DNA from: Vigna angularis
Taxonomy: Eukaryota > Streptophyta > Magnoliopsida > Fabales > Fabaceae
DNA length: 64,000 nucleotides
Assembly (NCBI RefSeq): GCF_016808095.1
Contig: NC_068973.1
Location: 24,842,077-24,906,076 of the forward strand
Direction: 5' to 3'
Positions 34,432-45,749 of the stretch are shown here, piece by piece. The translations under genes and the position numbers were made by a program. How positions within the stretch are numbered: position 1 is the stretch's first letter; every line of letters starts with the position of its first letter. A model generated the notes under the pieces. The model searched no databases. It saw only the letters and a list, made by a program, of their open reading frames with translations, and was not told where the DNA came from.

Positions 34432-34495
34432 TTTTCATAAGATATTTGAAAAAAAATCGATTAAGAGTTTTGTCTAATCGATTCGATCCTGAAAA

Positions 34496-34764
34496 ATGGG
34501 TTTTATTTCTCAAACTTTTTATGAAGGTGCATCAACAAATAGACCACCTCTATTTGCTAGTGAAAACTATACATTTTTGAAAATTAAGATGCAAATTTTT
34601 CTTGAATTTGTGGACAAAGGTGTATGGGATGCTACACTCAATGGTCCATATGAACCCACTCATGTTATCAATGGAAAAACTATTTTAAAATTTTTTTTTG
34701 AGTGGACTCAAGATGAGAACCGGAGAGCACAGTACGATGTTAAAGCTAGAAATGTAATTGCCTC
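34496..34764 (+). pseudogene. gag: Outer element gag, N-terminal piece
   Basis: From the ATG at 34496 the frame encodes a copia-type gag start: RPPLFASENYTFLKIKMQIF (first-strand capsid motif), DKGVWDATLNGPYEPTHVI, EWTQDENRRAQYDVKARNVI. This corresponds to the DUF4219/UBN2 (Retrotran_gag_2) gag type. It is about 80% similar by eye to the gag at 49319-50224. The frame is cut at the serine-threonine after VIAS by the CACTA insertion; CTC (34762-34764) is the left target duplication. Confidence 0.9.
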
Positions 34765-34784
34765 CACTACAAAAAAGAAAGGCA

Positions 34785-35040
34785 TTACCGAAGGCCAGAA
34801 GCCCTCGGAAACAGCCCAAAACCGTCGGTAAAAGGTAATTATCGAAGGCTTATCGACGGCCAAAGAGCCCTCGGTAAATCCCTTGTCGCTAACATTTACC
34901 GAGAGCTTTTGCCCTTCGGTAATTACCGAGGGCCAAAAGCCTTCAGTAATTACCGAAGGGCAAAAGCCTTCGATAATTTCCGAAGGACAAAAGCCTTCGG
35001 TAATTTCCGAAGGACAAAAGCCTTCGGTAATTATCCCTAT
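34785..35040. repeat. Left subterminal repeats of the CACTA element
   Basis: About six copies of an inverted motif pair, CCGAAGGNCAAAAGCCTTCGG or CCGAGGGCCAAAAGCCCTC, are closely spaced. Each could fold as a hairpin. These arrays are where CACTA transposase binds in known elements. Confidence 0.8.
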
Positions 35041-35099
35041 TTTATTACTAAAACTAATGCTAAACAGTTATTTACATAAGAACAAGTATTTTTAAATTT

Positions 35100-35700
35100 A
35101 TACCTTCCCATCCCCACACTTAAGAGGCACATTGTCCTCAATGTGTGAGTGAGTAAGGCTTCCTAATAACAACACAGACAAACCAAAGATATATACAGAT
35201 CAAACATGCAGAATTAGAATTTAACAAGAAATATGTACAACAGAATCAAGAAAACTGAACACAACATGTATAAGAATAAAGCTGGAAAAAGAAAACTAAA
35301 ACTACAAGCTACACTAAGAAGAAAATTTGTTCAAATAGGCCACTCTTTTCTTATAAACTAAAACTAAAACTACAAACTAAAACTACAAGCCACTCTTTTC
35401 AGTAGTGTCTCCATGGCTTCCTTGCCTTCCTCCTTCCCAGCTCTCTGCTGCAGCAACATCTCTCCTTCCACTGGCAGCTGTTGTGTGTGTGGCAGTAGGC
35501 TGGAGATCTTTCCAAGCCTTTCTGCACTTTCCTCCTCCCAAATAACTGCCTTAGTGTTTTTAGCATTCTTTGCTTCCTTTAATTCTGCACAACAATCAAG
35601 TTCAAAGTTAGGTGCATCTATTAGGACTCTTAGTTCTGGCTGTGTAACAGAATTTATCTCAGTGCAAATGGAGCAAGAACCAGATTGACAATCACATTTG
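35100..35700 (-). other. Possible retroelement-derived cargo in the CACTA element
   Basis: On the minus strand, CACATTGAGGACAATGTGCC and the following TTAAGTGTGGGG-like sequence (35150-35110) resemble the end of a Ty3 internal region. The adjacent minus-strand stretch 35690-35410 reads through about 90 codons without a stop (EINSVTQPELRVLIDAPNFE, AERLGKISSLLP). I do not recognise the protein. The plus-strand frame at 35413-35688 is taken as its shadow. Confidence 0.35.
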
Positions 35701-36826
35701 AAATTTTAATGCATAAACAGCTCAGGCAAAGCAATTGGAATTTCAAAGTTAGAATAAAATATATAAATAAAATAACTATGACATAACAATACAATAAAAA
35801 TTACAACTGTCAAAGAACAACAAACATAACATGATAAATAATTGATTTTGAATGTAATTATATATGGATTTGAGTTAAATATTTGAAAAACAGCAAACAT
35901 AGCATGATAAATATTTGAGTTAAATAATTGAATCCCCAACACTATGTTAATTTGAACGTAAACATAAGTTACCTTAACTTATTTTTCTTAATTCCTTTTG
36001 CTATTATAATTTATATAGAAAATTATCATAAGAGTGGAGGCACACTAACCATAGTTGGAAGCAACTTCTTCCATATGGAAATAATCGTTCTAAATACAGT
36101 CCAATTTAGATTACAGAAATTGATGAAAGAGACCTCATATAAAAAATAATCCATTATTCTCTCTAATTCTTTTGAACAAAAGACAATGGAAAATGCTTAT
36201 TATGGTATGAATCAGGTTCTAGACTAAGGTAAAGCAAGAAAGCTTCAATGATATTTAGAATAGGTCTATCTTGATTGAGAGAAGGATTGAACTTTAAGAA
36301 AAAGAGTTTGATGAATTCCAAAGAGCACTAGAGACCAAGCATTGAAGTATATTAGCCAAGCTTGATTTTAGATTATATCGAATCAAACCAAACGTAAAAA
36401 AAAGTAATTTACAATAACTATTACAAAGTAAAAGTGCAAATTAAAATACAAGCAGTTAAAACCTTTAATAATTTAATTGATGAAAGTACTTAATGATTAG
36501 TGTTATAAAAATATATTCTGGTTTAAGTTCTTTATATTTTCCCTTATGCATGGCATTGCAAGCATTCAGTTTCCCCAGCTTGGTAATAATTTCACTAAAA
36601 TTCATCTTTTCACTAAACTTGTTCAAGCATGCAATTTGAAGATGTTAATGAACAACACATTTAAGAACCAAAGTTTGATTTGTGAAAATAGTTCCAAAGC
36701 AGAAGCAGTAAACTAACCAAATATTACCAGTGCATGTACAAGTAAAAGCATGGTCTTTAATCTATATAGTGTATAACTATATCATGATTTTATATATAAA
36801 TTAGGTATGTCTTATGATATGGATTA

Positions 36827-36830
<4 letters not shown>

Positions 36831-36886
<56 letters not shown>
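36831..36886. repeat. AT microsatellite
   Basis: An uninterrupted run of about 28 AT units. Confidence 0.95.
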
Positions 36887-36887
<1 letters not shown>

Positions 36888-37543
36888 CTCTTTTTGAATG
36901 AAAAAAAATTGTGATTATATCGTAATGGTTTTCTAGTACTTACTTGCTTAGTGATTACCATAATAATTTGGGAAGCAAAGAAGAACATGTAGGGGAAAAT
37001 TAATATAAATTTAACATATAAAATGAGGATAAGAATATTAGAACAAGTTTAATGTTAAACCCTCATTTCTTAAAGTGATGTTTGATAGAATCAATTGATT
37101 AATTATTTAAAAATTAAAACTAATTTTATGAAAGTTACACAAATAAACAAATGTCTGCTTATCAATATTTACATGTTGGTAATATAAAAATTCCGCACTC
37201 TTAATCAACCACAAATTAATTGTCACTGATAACGACTTCACAAAATTTGAGATTAGAAAACTATATAAACAAATTAATTTTCTTAATTTCTTCAATCAAA
37301 CCTACCTGTACTTAGCTAGCTATAGCTTTTTCCTACTTTTATTTGGAAACTTTGTCTTATAAAATATAGTCTTCATCAGAAGGTTGAATCTGGTTTTTTG
37401 AATTTTTGTGAAAGGTACAACATGCATATATATTTATATATTCTTGGTGATTGATTGGTGTAGCATCCAATACAAAAGCTACATTAAATTTGCAGGAAAA
37501 AGACAGGTTAATTAAGGAACATATATATATGTAGAGAATTTCA

Positions 37544-37546
<3 letters not shown>

Positions 37547-37588
<42 letters not shown>
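37547..37588. repeat. AT microsatellite
   Basis: An uninterrupted run of about 21 AT units just downstream of the captured kinase exon. Confidence 0.95.
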
Positions 37589-37590
<2 letters not shown>

Positions 37591-37726
37591 TATTTTATAT
37601 ATGTTTTTGTTGATTTCTTTTTGTTTCATACTTCTGTACAAAAAAAAGGACATCTTAATCTTTGAGTACTGAGAATATGTGAATAATATAGAACTCAGTT
37701 TGAAAGAAGACACAACATAAATTCAC

Positions 37727-38470
37727 CTTGTATACAACACCAAAACCTCCTTCTCCAAGTTTATTTTCAGCACTGAAATTTTTAGTTGCAGCTTTCAAAT
37801 CATTATATTTGTAGTTAACTGGTCCTCTTAATTCAGTTGCTCCCAGTATGTCACCTGCAACGAAACACAAGTTTAGATTTTGAAATAAATGATATAGATA
37901 CGACTTTTCAGAATAAAATAATTTATAATAACAAATAAAAGGGTTGTGTTGTGGAGTATACTACATCAAATGCAGAAAAATTGTCGAAGATTAAATTGCT
38001 TCAAACAAAACGCAATCTAATGCTACTTTTGGTAGCTTGTCATTATTTCTATTTGAAAAAACATTAAGCAGGAACTAATTTATACCAAGCGTTGCATGCA
38101 AGTGAAAACTTTCCACATTTACATACCTCTGTGAACCTTGTCAGATTTTGAGAATTTCAAACAGCAAAATCAAAGTGAATTTAAATATATTTGAATGAAT
38201 AGACAGATAGATACCTGAGGAAGCAATCGTTGTAGATAACTCTGGCGCCATTGGCTTTGGAGCAGTTGCGGATTTGGGTGGAGGCAGTGTCGAAGCAAGA
38301 AAGACAATCATTTTTGGAGAGATAGTTTCTGCATTGAAACATTGTATATGTGAGGGTCCCTCCCCTTGATTTCTGTGATGTGCCAAAGAGTTTGAGGGTA
38401 CACTGGATTTGTCCTCATGTCGCAATCTCGTGTTGTTATTATCCGCGCCAACTCTTCCCTTAGCTGGCTA
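37727..38470 (-). pseudogene. Captured cysteine-rich receptor-like kinase (CRK/DUF26) gene fragment
   Basis: Three exon pieces read on the minus strand. The first (about 38450-38215) encodes a DUF26/Gnk2 half-domain: YTMFQCRNYLSKNDCLSC, CFDTASTQIRNC and NGARVIYNDCFLR, with the characteristic C-x2-C spacing. It ends at a GT donor (38214-38213). A short juxtamembrane piece ends ...SDKVHRG at 38127, followed by GTATGT. The third (37854-37727, 128 bp, AG and GT edges intact) continues exactly in phase as [20 protein letters not shown] and [12 protein letters not shown], the start of the kinase domain with its glycine loop. The transmembrane part and the rest of the kinase are absent. CRKs are plasma-membrane kinases with two DUF26 domains; only a piece of one remains, so no function is expected. 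It lies inside the CACTA element 34765-39847. Confidence 0.88.
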
Positions 38471-38613
38471 TCCTCTGTCTCCACCAACCTTACCACTCGA
38501 TTAATGCAAACCTACAAATCAATCCCCTTCAATTTCACTACCAAATCGCAAACGCATTATCACCTCAGTCACTCCACTCACACCATCTCCCTCATTTTAT
38601 TTCACCCCTCCCA

Positions 38614-38623
38614 CTATATATAT
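38614..38623 (+). promoter_or_regulatory. TATA-like box carried with the EXORDIUM fragment
   Basis: CTATATATATCC lies about 75 bases upstream of the fragment's ATG, followed by an A/C-rich leader. It may be the captured core promoter of the donor gene. Confidence 0.4.
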
Positions 38624-38694
38624 CCGCCAACACTTCCCTTTTTCACAGCAATTCACCAACAACATTTCACTTTTTTCTTAGACAACATAAACAA

Positions 38695-38975
38695 ATGGCC
38701 TCTCTTACATCTTAAGATTTCTCCTATGTTTATTTCTGGTTGTTTTAATTCTTCCTTTCAGTTCAGCCAGCAAACTCACTGAGTCAGAGCCCCAACTGAA
38801 GTTCCAATTCCACAGAGCACCTCTTCTCACAGGTAAAATCTCTGTCAACATCATTTGTTATGGCAAGTTCAAACCTTCCTAGAAATCCATACTCACTGAC
38901 TTCATCATCTCCCTTTCATCTCCCAAACCCATCAACATCATCCCCCTTTCATCATCCCAATTGCTTCCTAGGATT
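38695..38975 (+). pseudogene. Captured EXORDIUM / phosphate-induced-1 gene fragment (5' end)
   Basis: From the ATG at 38695 there is a signal-peptide-like start (MASLTS, then after a one-base frame slip RFLLCLFLVVLILPFSS) followed by KLTESEPQLKFQFHRAPLLTG, KISVNIIC, YGKFKPS, a TAG in place of the usual glutamine, and KSILTDFIISLSSPK. The motif PLLTGKISVN...WYGKFKPSQ...I..DF is the N-terminal signature of the EXORDIUM/PHI-1 family (PF04674), secreted proteins linked to brassinosteroid-promoted growth. Only about 90 of the usual 310 or so residues are present, with a frameshift near 38715, a W-to-C change and the stop. The orientation is opposite to the kinase fragment in the same CACTA element. 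Confidence 0.87.
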
Positions 38976-39749
38976 TTTTTATATTTGAACAATTAAAGTT
39001 TGTTATATTTTTGTTCGTGAATATATATGTAAGGATTTTTATTTTGTATTCAAATAGACAGGGAAGCTGATGTATCATATTTGTCATGCAGGGATTCTCA
39101 AATAATAAATTGAGCGTATTTTTCCCAAACTTCTTTCCACACAGAAAAAGAATAACAGAAAAAGAATAACAATGCTACTGGATATTTCATACAAAAAACA
39201 AAACACAACAACTGATATTTGGCCACCATGAAGGAAGGAAATAAAGGCAATGTTTATGAAAAATAAAATCATTAAAGAGAAGTAATGCTTACAGATCGAG
39301 GCGGATCGACGAGGAACCATGGAAACTGGCACAGATCGAGCTAATCGAAGAAGAAGAACAGCAGATGATGGAAAACGGAGGCAAACCCTAGATTGAATGG
39401 TTTGATCGGTGTACATTCTAAGGTTAGGGATTTGGGATGTTTTGATCGGTGGAGAGAAAGGATTCACGATTGAATCGATGGAATGGAATGAACAGCGGTT
39501 TTAATCGGGCAAAAGATAGAACAATCGGTGAAAATGGATTCTTTGGTGGATTAGGCCAAGGTAAGGGAGAAATGTACAGGAGAATGAAGATCTAGAGACT
39601 AACCATGGCTGGGCGGATTAAGATCTGAGGCGGAGGAACTTGAAATATGGATCGAAGACGAGGGAAGCTTTGAGAGAAAAAGAAATGTGTGCGGGTGGAT
39701 CTCTTCAGAGAATGGCTAAATGAAGATGTGGTTCGAATATCAAGCAGAC
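38976..39749. other. Right interior of the CACTA element
   Basis: No gene is recognised. The minus-strand frame at 39084-39467 lacks any family resemblance. GATCGGTG and AATCGATGGAAT-like motifs recur at 39400-39545. Confidence 0.5.
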
Positions 39750-39847
39750 ATTACAGAAGGGCAAACGGCCCTCGGTAAGCAGACATTACCGAAGGGTAAA
39801 TGGCCCTCGGTAATAAACCTTCGGTAATATGCAGTTTTATTGTAGTG
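39750..39847. repeat. Right subterminal repeats and tip of the CACTA element
   Basis: TTACAGAAGGGCAAACGGCCCTCGG and two further ACCGAAGG/CCTTCGGTAAT pairs precede the tip TTGTAGTG at 39840-39847. Confidence 0.8.
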
Positions 39848-39850
39848 CTC

Positions 39851-40895
39851 TCCACTAACAATGGATGAGTTTTTCAGAATTTCCCAATGCAAGGCTGCAA
39901 AAGATATGTAGGAAGTTCTTGAAGTAACACATGAACGAACTGACGAGGTAAAACGTACTAGGAAGAACTCTCTTGTGCAGGAATATGAGTTGTTCAAGAT
40001 GAAGGCTAGAGATACTATCTATGATGTGCAGAAAAGATTCACACATATAGTAAATCACTTGATGGCTCTCGACAAGGTGTTTGATAAGGAAGAAATCAAT
40101 ATAAAAATTCTGAAGAGTTTAAACAAAAGCTGGTAGCCAAAGGTAACTACTATATCAGAATCTAAAGATTTAACTGACATGAATATGACAACTCTTTTTG
40201 GCAAGCTTAGGGAGCATGAGTTAGAACTTGGAAGATTGAGAGAGGAAGAATAAATAGAGCAAAAGCAATCGATTTCTCTCAAAGCCTCAAGCAAGGGATC
40301 CTCCAAGAAGACTGAATCTGAAGCTGAATCAGATTGCAGAAATACCAGAAAAGGAAATCATGAATATGATGGTGAGAAAATTTAATAGATTCATGAAGAA
40401 TAGAAATATTGCAACTGATAATGTAGGTTATTCAAGAGGAGGAAAGAAGAGTTCAAGGAACAACACTGTGCAATACTATGAATGCGAAAAGGATGACCAC
40501 ATAAAGCCTGACTGTCAAGACTTGAAGAATAGGCAGAAGATTAACACCAAGTACCCTTAGGAAAAAAAAGAGCAAGCAAAGGAAAACCTATATAGCATGG
40601 GAGAATGGTGATGGTGATTCTTCAAGCGATGATGATTGTAGTGTTGAAGAGGAGTCAAATTTGTGTTTCATAGCAAGCTCTGCACACTATGATGAAGACA
40701 ATGATGATGATTTTGAGAGTGAGCCTATCGAAGTCAAGTATGACTTGCTACTCGACGCATTTCAAGAAATACATAGAGAAGCAATGCGACTATAGTATAA
40801 GGTAAATCGATTAACCTCTGAACGGAAAGATTATGAATATAGAATTGATAACCTTGTAAAGGATAATGAAAAGCTAGAAAATGAATTAGAAGCTG
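39851..40895 (+). pseudogene. gag: Outer element gag, middle piece
   Basis: Coding resumes exactly after the CTC repeat with SPLTMDEFFRISQCKA and runs through VQKRFTHIVNHLMALDKVFD, KEEINIKILKSLNKSW, a TAG where the relative has glutamine, and MNMMVRKFNRFMKN. A zinc-knuckle region reads YYECEKDDHIKPDC at about 40477-40515. The relative has CYECGNDGHLKPDC, so the first cysteine is lost and the knuckle is broken. A TAG lies at 40558-40560 and further stops follow. The piece ends at 40895 (AGCTG) where the minus-strand relative is inserted. Confidence 0.85.
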
Positions 40896-42069
40896 AGTTG
40901 AAAATAGAATGGCTTAATTTCGCACACCAAGAGGGGGGATGAATTGGTGAAATATAAAACTAATGTTTTCTTTAAATCTTTTTCACAAAATGGATGCCTT
41001 TAAAAGCTTTCTTGAAACTCAAGGAAAAAGATTTGTTTATGCAGCGAAAATATAATCAATTAAGTACAGTAAGAAATCGAATGAATAAAAGAGTGTAGGG
41101 ATAAAAAGATCAAACACTTAGTTTTTATACTGGTTTGGCCAAGCCTACATCTAGTGTCCTTCCAACCACAGGAAGCCAATGCACTATAATGATCAAGGTT
41201 TTTACAACAAGGTTTTTATAGCGACCTCCCATCAAAAGTATAAAACACCTATCTAACCCTCTAATCAAAATTTAGACATATACAAACAAACTAGCAGCAA
41301 GAATCCCCTCTCCTGCAGTCTACACCCTTTGAGCCACCCTCAAAGTCAAGAACGCAGGACGCTCTTTTTCCTATAATCACAACAGGGAACCTCAATCCAA
41401 TCTTCACAAGATTGTAGCCTCTGATCTCTCAGTTACACCCAATGTGCAGATTTGATCAGCCTTTGTAAGTGTAGTTAACTTGTTAACTTGCTCTTCAAGA
41501 ATCCACAAGGAGATTATCACTACGGTCACTTCTTATTTCTTGGAGCTTTTTCTCTCTTTCTCTATGTATACACTTTCTGCAAAAGATATCACAAAAATGT
41601 TAGACTCACAAAATTTCTTACAGAAATCAAGTTCGCGTCAATTTATGGATAAACACAATTATGACACATTTTAATCGAGTTAGCTACTAATGCAGTCGAT
41701 TATAACAATTCTAATATAACAGTTAGCAGCAATCAATGCAGTTAATGAATGTACAATTAATGCAGTCAAATCACATTTAATGCTTGGTCAACATATTTAA
41801 AATATAGTCGTTGTACCATTTAATTCAAGCATTAACAAAATTTCAAAATTGTAACAGACTTAGTCGAATGCAGGTTGCATGTAATCGACTATGTAACACA
41901 GTTAAACAGAGTTTTGAAAAACTTTCACTTTGAAAATCTCACAGCACACTTTGAAAATGGTTTGTGCAAAGCCACGAGTTTTAATCGACTCACTTCATAA
42001 TGAAGTCAACTTAAAACTGTTGTTTTGCCACACAATTAAAAGTTCAACATACACTACAAGAAAAATTGG

Positions 42070-42325
42070 AATTACATACTGCTAAAATCCGTATATAACA
42101 TTCAAAATCCGTATATAATGATTAATTACATACGAAATACATACGAACAAAAATCCGTATATAATATACTCGTAGATAAATTATATACAGATTTATCCGT
42201 ATATAAATTATATACAGATTTATCCGTATATAAATTATATACGGATAAATCCGTATATAATATCTGTATATAAGTACATATATAATTTAATATATAATTA
42301 TATACGGATAAATCCGTATGTAACA
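42070..42325. repeat. CACTA subterminal repeats of the TCCGTATATAA type
   Basis: At least eight copies of TCCGTATATAA or its complement occur as back-to-back inverted pairs. A smaller set lies at 45300-45445. Confidence 0.85.
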
Positions 42326-43656
42326 TATGGATAGAGAAAAAAAAATAATTCCTTTATTTGTAAAGAGAGCATGGAGCCTTAAAACAAACAAAGAAACTTA
42401 TAAATACAATATAATATTATATAAGATTATTGTCATTAGTTTCAACTTTCAATAAAATGAGTGAATAACTATGATTGACAATAGACAATAGAACTACAGG
42501 AACCAGAATATAGAACCTATTACTATGAAGGCACAATTGCAAGTGTCGTAGCAGTTTTTGTAGCCACATCTAAACTGGGTTGTTTCTGTCTACTTTAAAA
42601 ACACTTCTTCGGAAGTCCATGTCCTCAAATCTCTCCTAACAAGCATGGTCCTTCTCAGCATTTCCACCTGCAAAAAAAGCACCCCAATAACATTAATCTT
42701 TTTCTCTCCACATTAATTAAATAAAATATATAATTAAAAAGGTATATTATCTTCAAATTTAAAACCTAAAGAACAAACTTTTTTTGTCAAAATACTAGAA
42801 ATAGTGATAAGGATAAAAAAGAAGATAGAAAAGAAGTTAAATTGAAAATAAGTTTATTGACTTTTCTTGAAATTAGTGAATGATTGAAGCATTGAAGACG
42901 GCGTGTATTTATCTCTTTAAGGGTTATTTATGATGATGGGTTCTTCGCAGAAGCTAGAACTTTATCTTTGTCTAGCAACAAAATTATTTTAGATTCATAA
43001 TACTAACTAACCAAAAGATGGCATAATTGTAACATAAGAAATCAATATAGCATGGCACAACATAAACTAAACAACATATTGATTTAGGTAAATCCCGAGA
43101 CTCAAATCCCCAGGAGAAATCCCATACTCAAATCAAGATTATGGCAAGTGCATGCTTAAATTAAAAGTCAACTTTCATGAATCAATGTTCTCCAAAATTG
43201 CTCTCCACTTTTTCTTCACCATACTTGACAAAAGACTTAGTATAAAATCGACACAGAAAATACAAAATGAAGAACCCTTTTGGATTAAACTCCTTATTAC
43301 TCCACACCATTTCATTCATATAAGGACAATACATTCAATATCCTAATAAATGACTATTGCAGACCTTTATGTTTGGATAACCTTGTCAGTTGGCACACAA
43401 ATTCATGAAACCTTATCATCGTAGGATAAAAAATAAGTAATTGTAGCTCTACTTGATTTTTATATAAAAACTTTTAGATAATAGTGTTTGATAACTTGCA
43501 CAGATTTCATATATAAAACCAGATTAACTAAGATGAGAAACTAAGAATATAATGAACTAAAGTTAAAGTTTAAATTTGAATAAGGTATAATGCTTGAAAT
43601 AGAAGTTCTCACGTCTTGCTAATAAATGGTCTTATACTTTGTTCTCCTTGACCACA

Positions 43657-43912
43657 TTTGTGAAGAGCTAATGCACTTATGTGAGTTGCGTTTCTCCTCA
43701 ATATTTCACTGATTTGTCGATGAAGAACAAGCACAAACTCTTCCTTTGTCAAAATTCTCATCTGCAACTCAATCAAATCATGAATTAAACTGATAGAAAA
43801 ATCAAATAAAATTGATAGCCTACCATGTTCAATACCTGCTTCAAATCCTCCTCATAATCTCTCAAACTAAAGTTTATATCAGCATTTACTCCACGATAGC
43901 AGCCTTATCATC
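43657..43912 (-). pseudogene. Captured AP2-type (APETALA2/TOE-like) transcription factor exons
   Basis: Minus strand. Exon one (about 43912-43836) reads DKAAI, then after a small deletion that shifts the frame RGVNADINFS, LRDYEEDLKQ, ending CAG followed by GTATTG. A 74-base intron ends TTGCAG. Exon two (43761 to about 43657) reads MRILTKEEFVLVLHRQ, then RRN...HISALALHKCG. This order, with the intron exactly after the DLKQ, is that of euAP2/TOE proteins: end of the first AP2 domain, then the linker (usually M-x-NLTKEEFVHVLRRQS) and the start of the second AP2 domain (usually YRGVTLHKCG). DNA-binding residues of both domains are missing or altered and the frame is broken. It lies within the CACTA element, antisense to its left-right orientation as shown. 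Confidence 0.82.
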
Positions 43913-44130
43913 AATGCCTGAAGGTGGTGGGCCACATTCCCCCATGTAAGCTTTTCAACATTCATCAAGTCAAGAACCTTTTTAGGCATAGGTTCTGCAG
44001 AGTACAGAGTAAATTGTACAAACAACTATTGACGTTGTTCGAACACAATGTTCTAGCTTTTTTGTGATCACAATAATGGTCCTTATAATATTCACACAAC
44101 ACAATGAATAACAAGAAATGGTAGTGTAAT

Positions 44131-44334
44131 TCATTTCAAAGACTGGGCTAAGCATGTTTGACTGATTAAATGACAAAGGCTTGATGCAGAAAGTCTAGAA
44201 TATGTATACTCCTTGATAAGCAATTTGTAAACCACAAATTCCACCAAGGCTTGTGGTATGCCCCAACCTTTGATTTCAGTAGCCACTTCCATTAACTGTG
44301 CCAATGATTTACCAAAACAACAGCATCTAGCCAA
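44131..44334 (-). other. Unidentified open frame in the CACTA cargo
   Basis: The minus-strand frame contains FGKSLAQLMEVATEIKGWGI and PQALVEFVVYKLLIKE. I do not recognise it. It could be another captured exon or chance. The region from 43913 to 44830 otherwise shows no gene. Confidence 0.25.
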
Positions 44335-44974
44335 ACCTAGTTTCTCTGATTACATATATCAGAAGACTAAGATGAACCCAGAAGTCAATTTTGTTCAAAA
44401 GATTTAAAGATGAAAGCAATACATATTAGTGTTAAATATTTAACAAGTGAAATAATCTTATGAAACAACAAAGAAAAAATCCAAATGTTCGCTCGAAAAG
44501 AACGTATGCAAGTTTATTTCCAACACAAACGACAAAAGTTTTTGAAAGTCAAGATTGAAGAACTATACCATGTTGACTATAGATGTGCTTTCCATTTAAC
44601 CATTCCCATAGCCATTCCTAAACCCTGGAAAACCTAAAATGCCAGAAATTTGAATCAATTACAACCATCAAAACACATTAAAGACATGACCACGAAAAAA
44701 CCAAAAGCGAGTGAGCAAATTGGAAACCAAATATTATTGGAGCGCAAAACCAAAGAAAGAAAAAAGGGTTAGATAGATGAAACCCTAGATTTTGGGGTTG
44801 GAAGTGGGAAGAAAGATTTGCACCTTGCGAAAGAAAACCCTAGATTAGATAAATTTAGGATAAGAAGGTTAGGGCTTGAAGGAAGAAGATTAGGAACTTA
44901 CTGAAGAGTCACCGTCGATAGTGAACGACGACGGCAGTGAGTGATAGCCACACTAACGAAATGCCGGTGTGAGA

Positions 44975-45190
44975 GTTGAAGTGGAAGGGTTCTGAGTTGT
45001 GGGAGGAAGAGGGAGAAACGCGATTTTGACAGTGGGAGAGTGCAAATGAGAGGTTGTGTGAGGAAGAGGAAAAAAATGCGAGTGATTTCGAGAGAGGGGA
45101 AAATGGAAGTGGAAGGGTTTTGTGAGTTGTTGTGGGAGGAAGAGGGAGAAACGCGATTTTGACGGTGGGAGACTGCAAGTGAGAGGTTCC
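44975..45190. repeat. Tandem duplication near the right end of the CACTA element
   Basis: GGAGGAAGAGGGAGAAACGC followed by GATTTTGACRGTGGGAGA occurs at about 45001 and again at about 45134, an offset of about 133 bases, within a purine-rich gene-leader-like stretch. Confidence 0.7.
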
Positions 45191-45749
45191 GTGAGGAAGA
45201 GAACGCGAGAGATTTCCAGAAAGAGGGGAAAATGCGAGTGATTTCGAGAGTGTTAGGTTAAAGAAAAAATTAATTTTAATTTTTAATCATTAGATACAGA
45301 TCTTATATACGGAAAATAAGAGGCAAAGATGTTTTCTATTTCATACGGATTTTTTCGTATCTAACTCAATTTTTAATACCTGTACATAATATCTGTACAT
45401 AATAAATTTTTTATATACAGATTTAAATCCGTATATAATAATATGTAGATAAATAACTATTTTCTTGTAGTGATAAGTGCTTGTGGTTTTCCTTTTATAA
45501 AACATCATAAATGCATTCATAAATAAAATCAATTATATAGAACAGTGAAATGCAATGTATCAACATAATCATGTTTTCAATGCTTTAAACAAATTTACAC
45601 ATTGATTAAAAGATATAACATGTAAGCAATAGAACATGTAACACATAAACAGTACATGTGTCATTAATTATGTTGTCATCATCGGAAACCAAAAGCTCTA
45701 AGATTGTAGGTTCAGCTAAATCAGTGCTCTCCTATCAATAATCTCAACA

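Larger units (their letters stand above)
35701..37726. other. AT-rich interior of the CACTA element
   Basis: No gene is recognised. Two AT microsatellites (36831-36886 and 37547-37588) are present. Confidence 0.5.
34765..39847. mobile_element. CACTA element with captured gene fragments (5083 bp, TSD CTC)
   Basis: The tips are CACTACAAAAAAG at 34765 and TTTTATTGTAGTG ending at 39847. The target duplication is CTC at 34762-34764 and 39848-39850. Removing the element and one CTC restores continuous gag coding sequence. Subterminal repeats of the type ACCGAAGGCCAGAAGCCCTCGG and TTACCGAGGGCCAAAAGCC occupy 34785-35040 and 39750-39830. No transposase is seen. The interior carries fragments of a receptor-like kinase (minus strand) and an EXORDIUM gene (plus strand), and two AT microsatellites. 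Confidence 0.9.
42052..45472. mobile_element. CACTA element with captured AP2-family exons (3421 bp, TSD ATA)
   Basis: The tips are CACTACAAGAAAAATTGG at 42052 and ATTTTCTTGTAGTG ending at 45472. The target duplication is ATA at 42049-42051 and 45473-45475. The empty site is present in the other LTR. Subterminal arrays use a different motif from the other CACTA elements: TATATACGGATAAATCCGTATATAA (42070-42320) and related copies at 45300-45445. No transposase is present. The interior carries AP2-family exons at 43657-43912 and gene-leader-like sequence near the right end. Confidence 0.9.
40896..45749 (-). repeat. 3' LTR of the inner element, split by a CACTA element
   Basis: The two parts, 40896-42051 and 45476-45749, join into a copy of 50306-51703. 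The first two bases read AG instead of TG. Sequence across the CACTA insertion (TTCAACATA / AGTGCTTGTGG) matches the uninterrupted LTR at 51420-51440. Confidence 0.85.

Noticed and set aside
37655..37870. Functional receptor kinase gene
   Set aside because: Only the glycine-loop exon and part of one DUF26 domain exist, inside a CACTA element.
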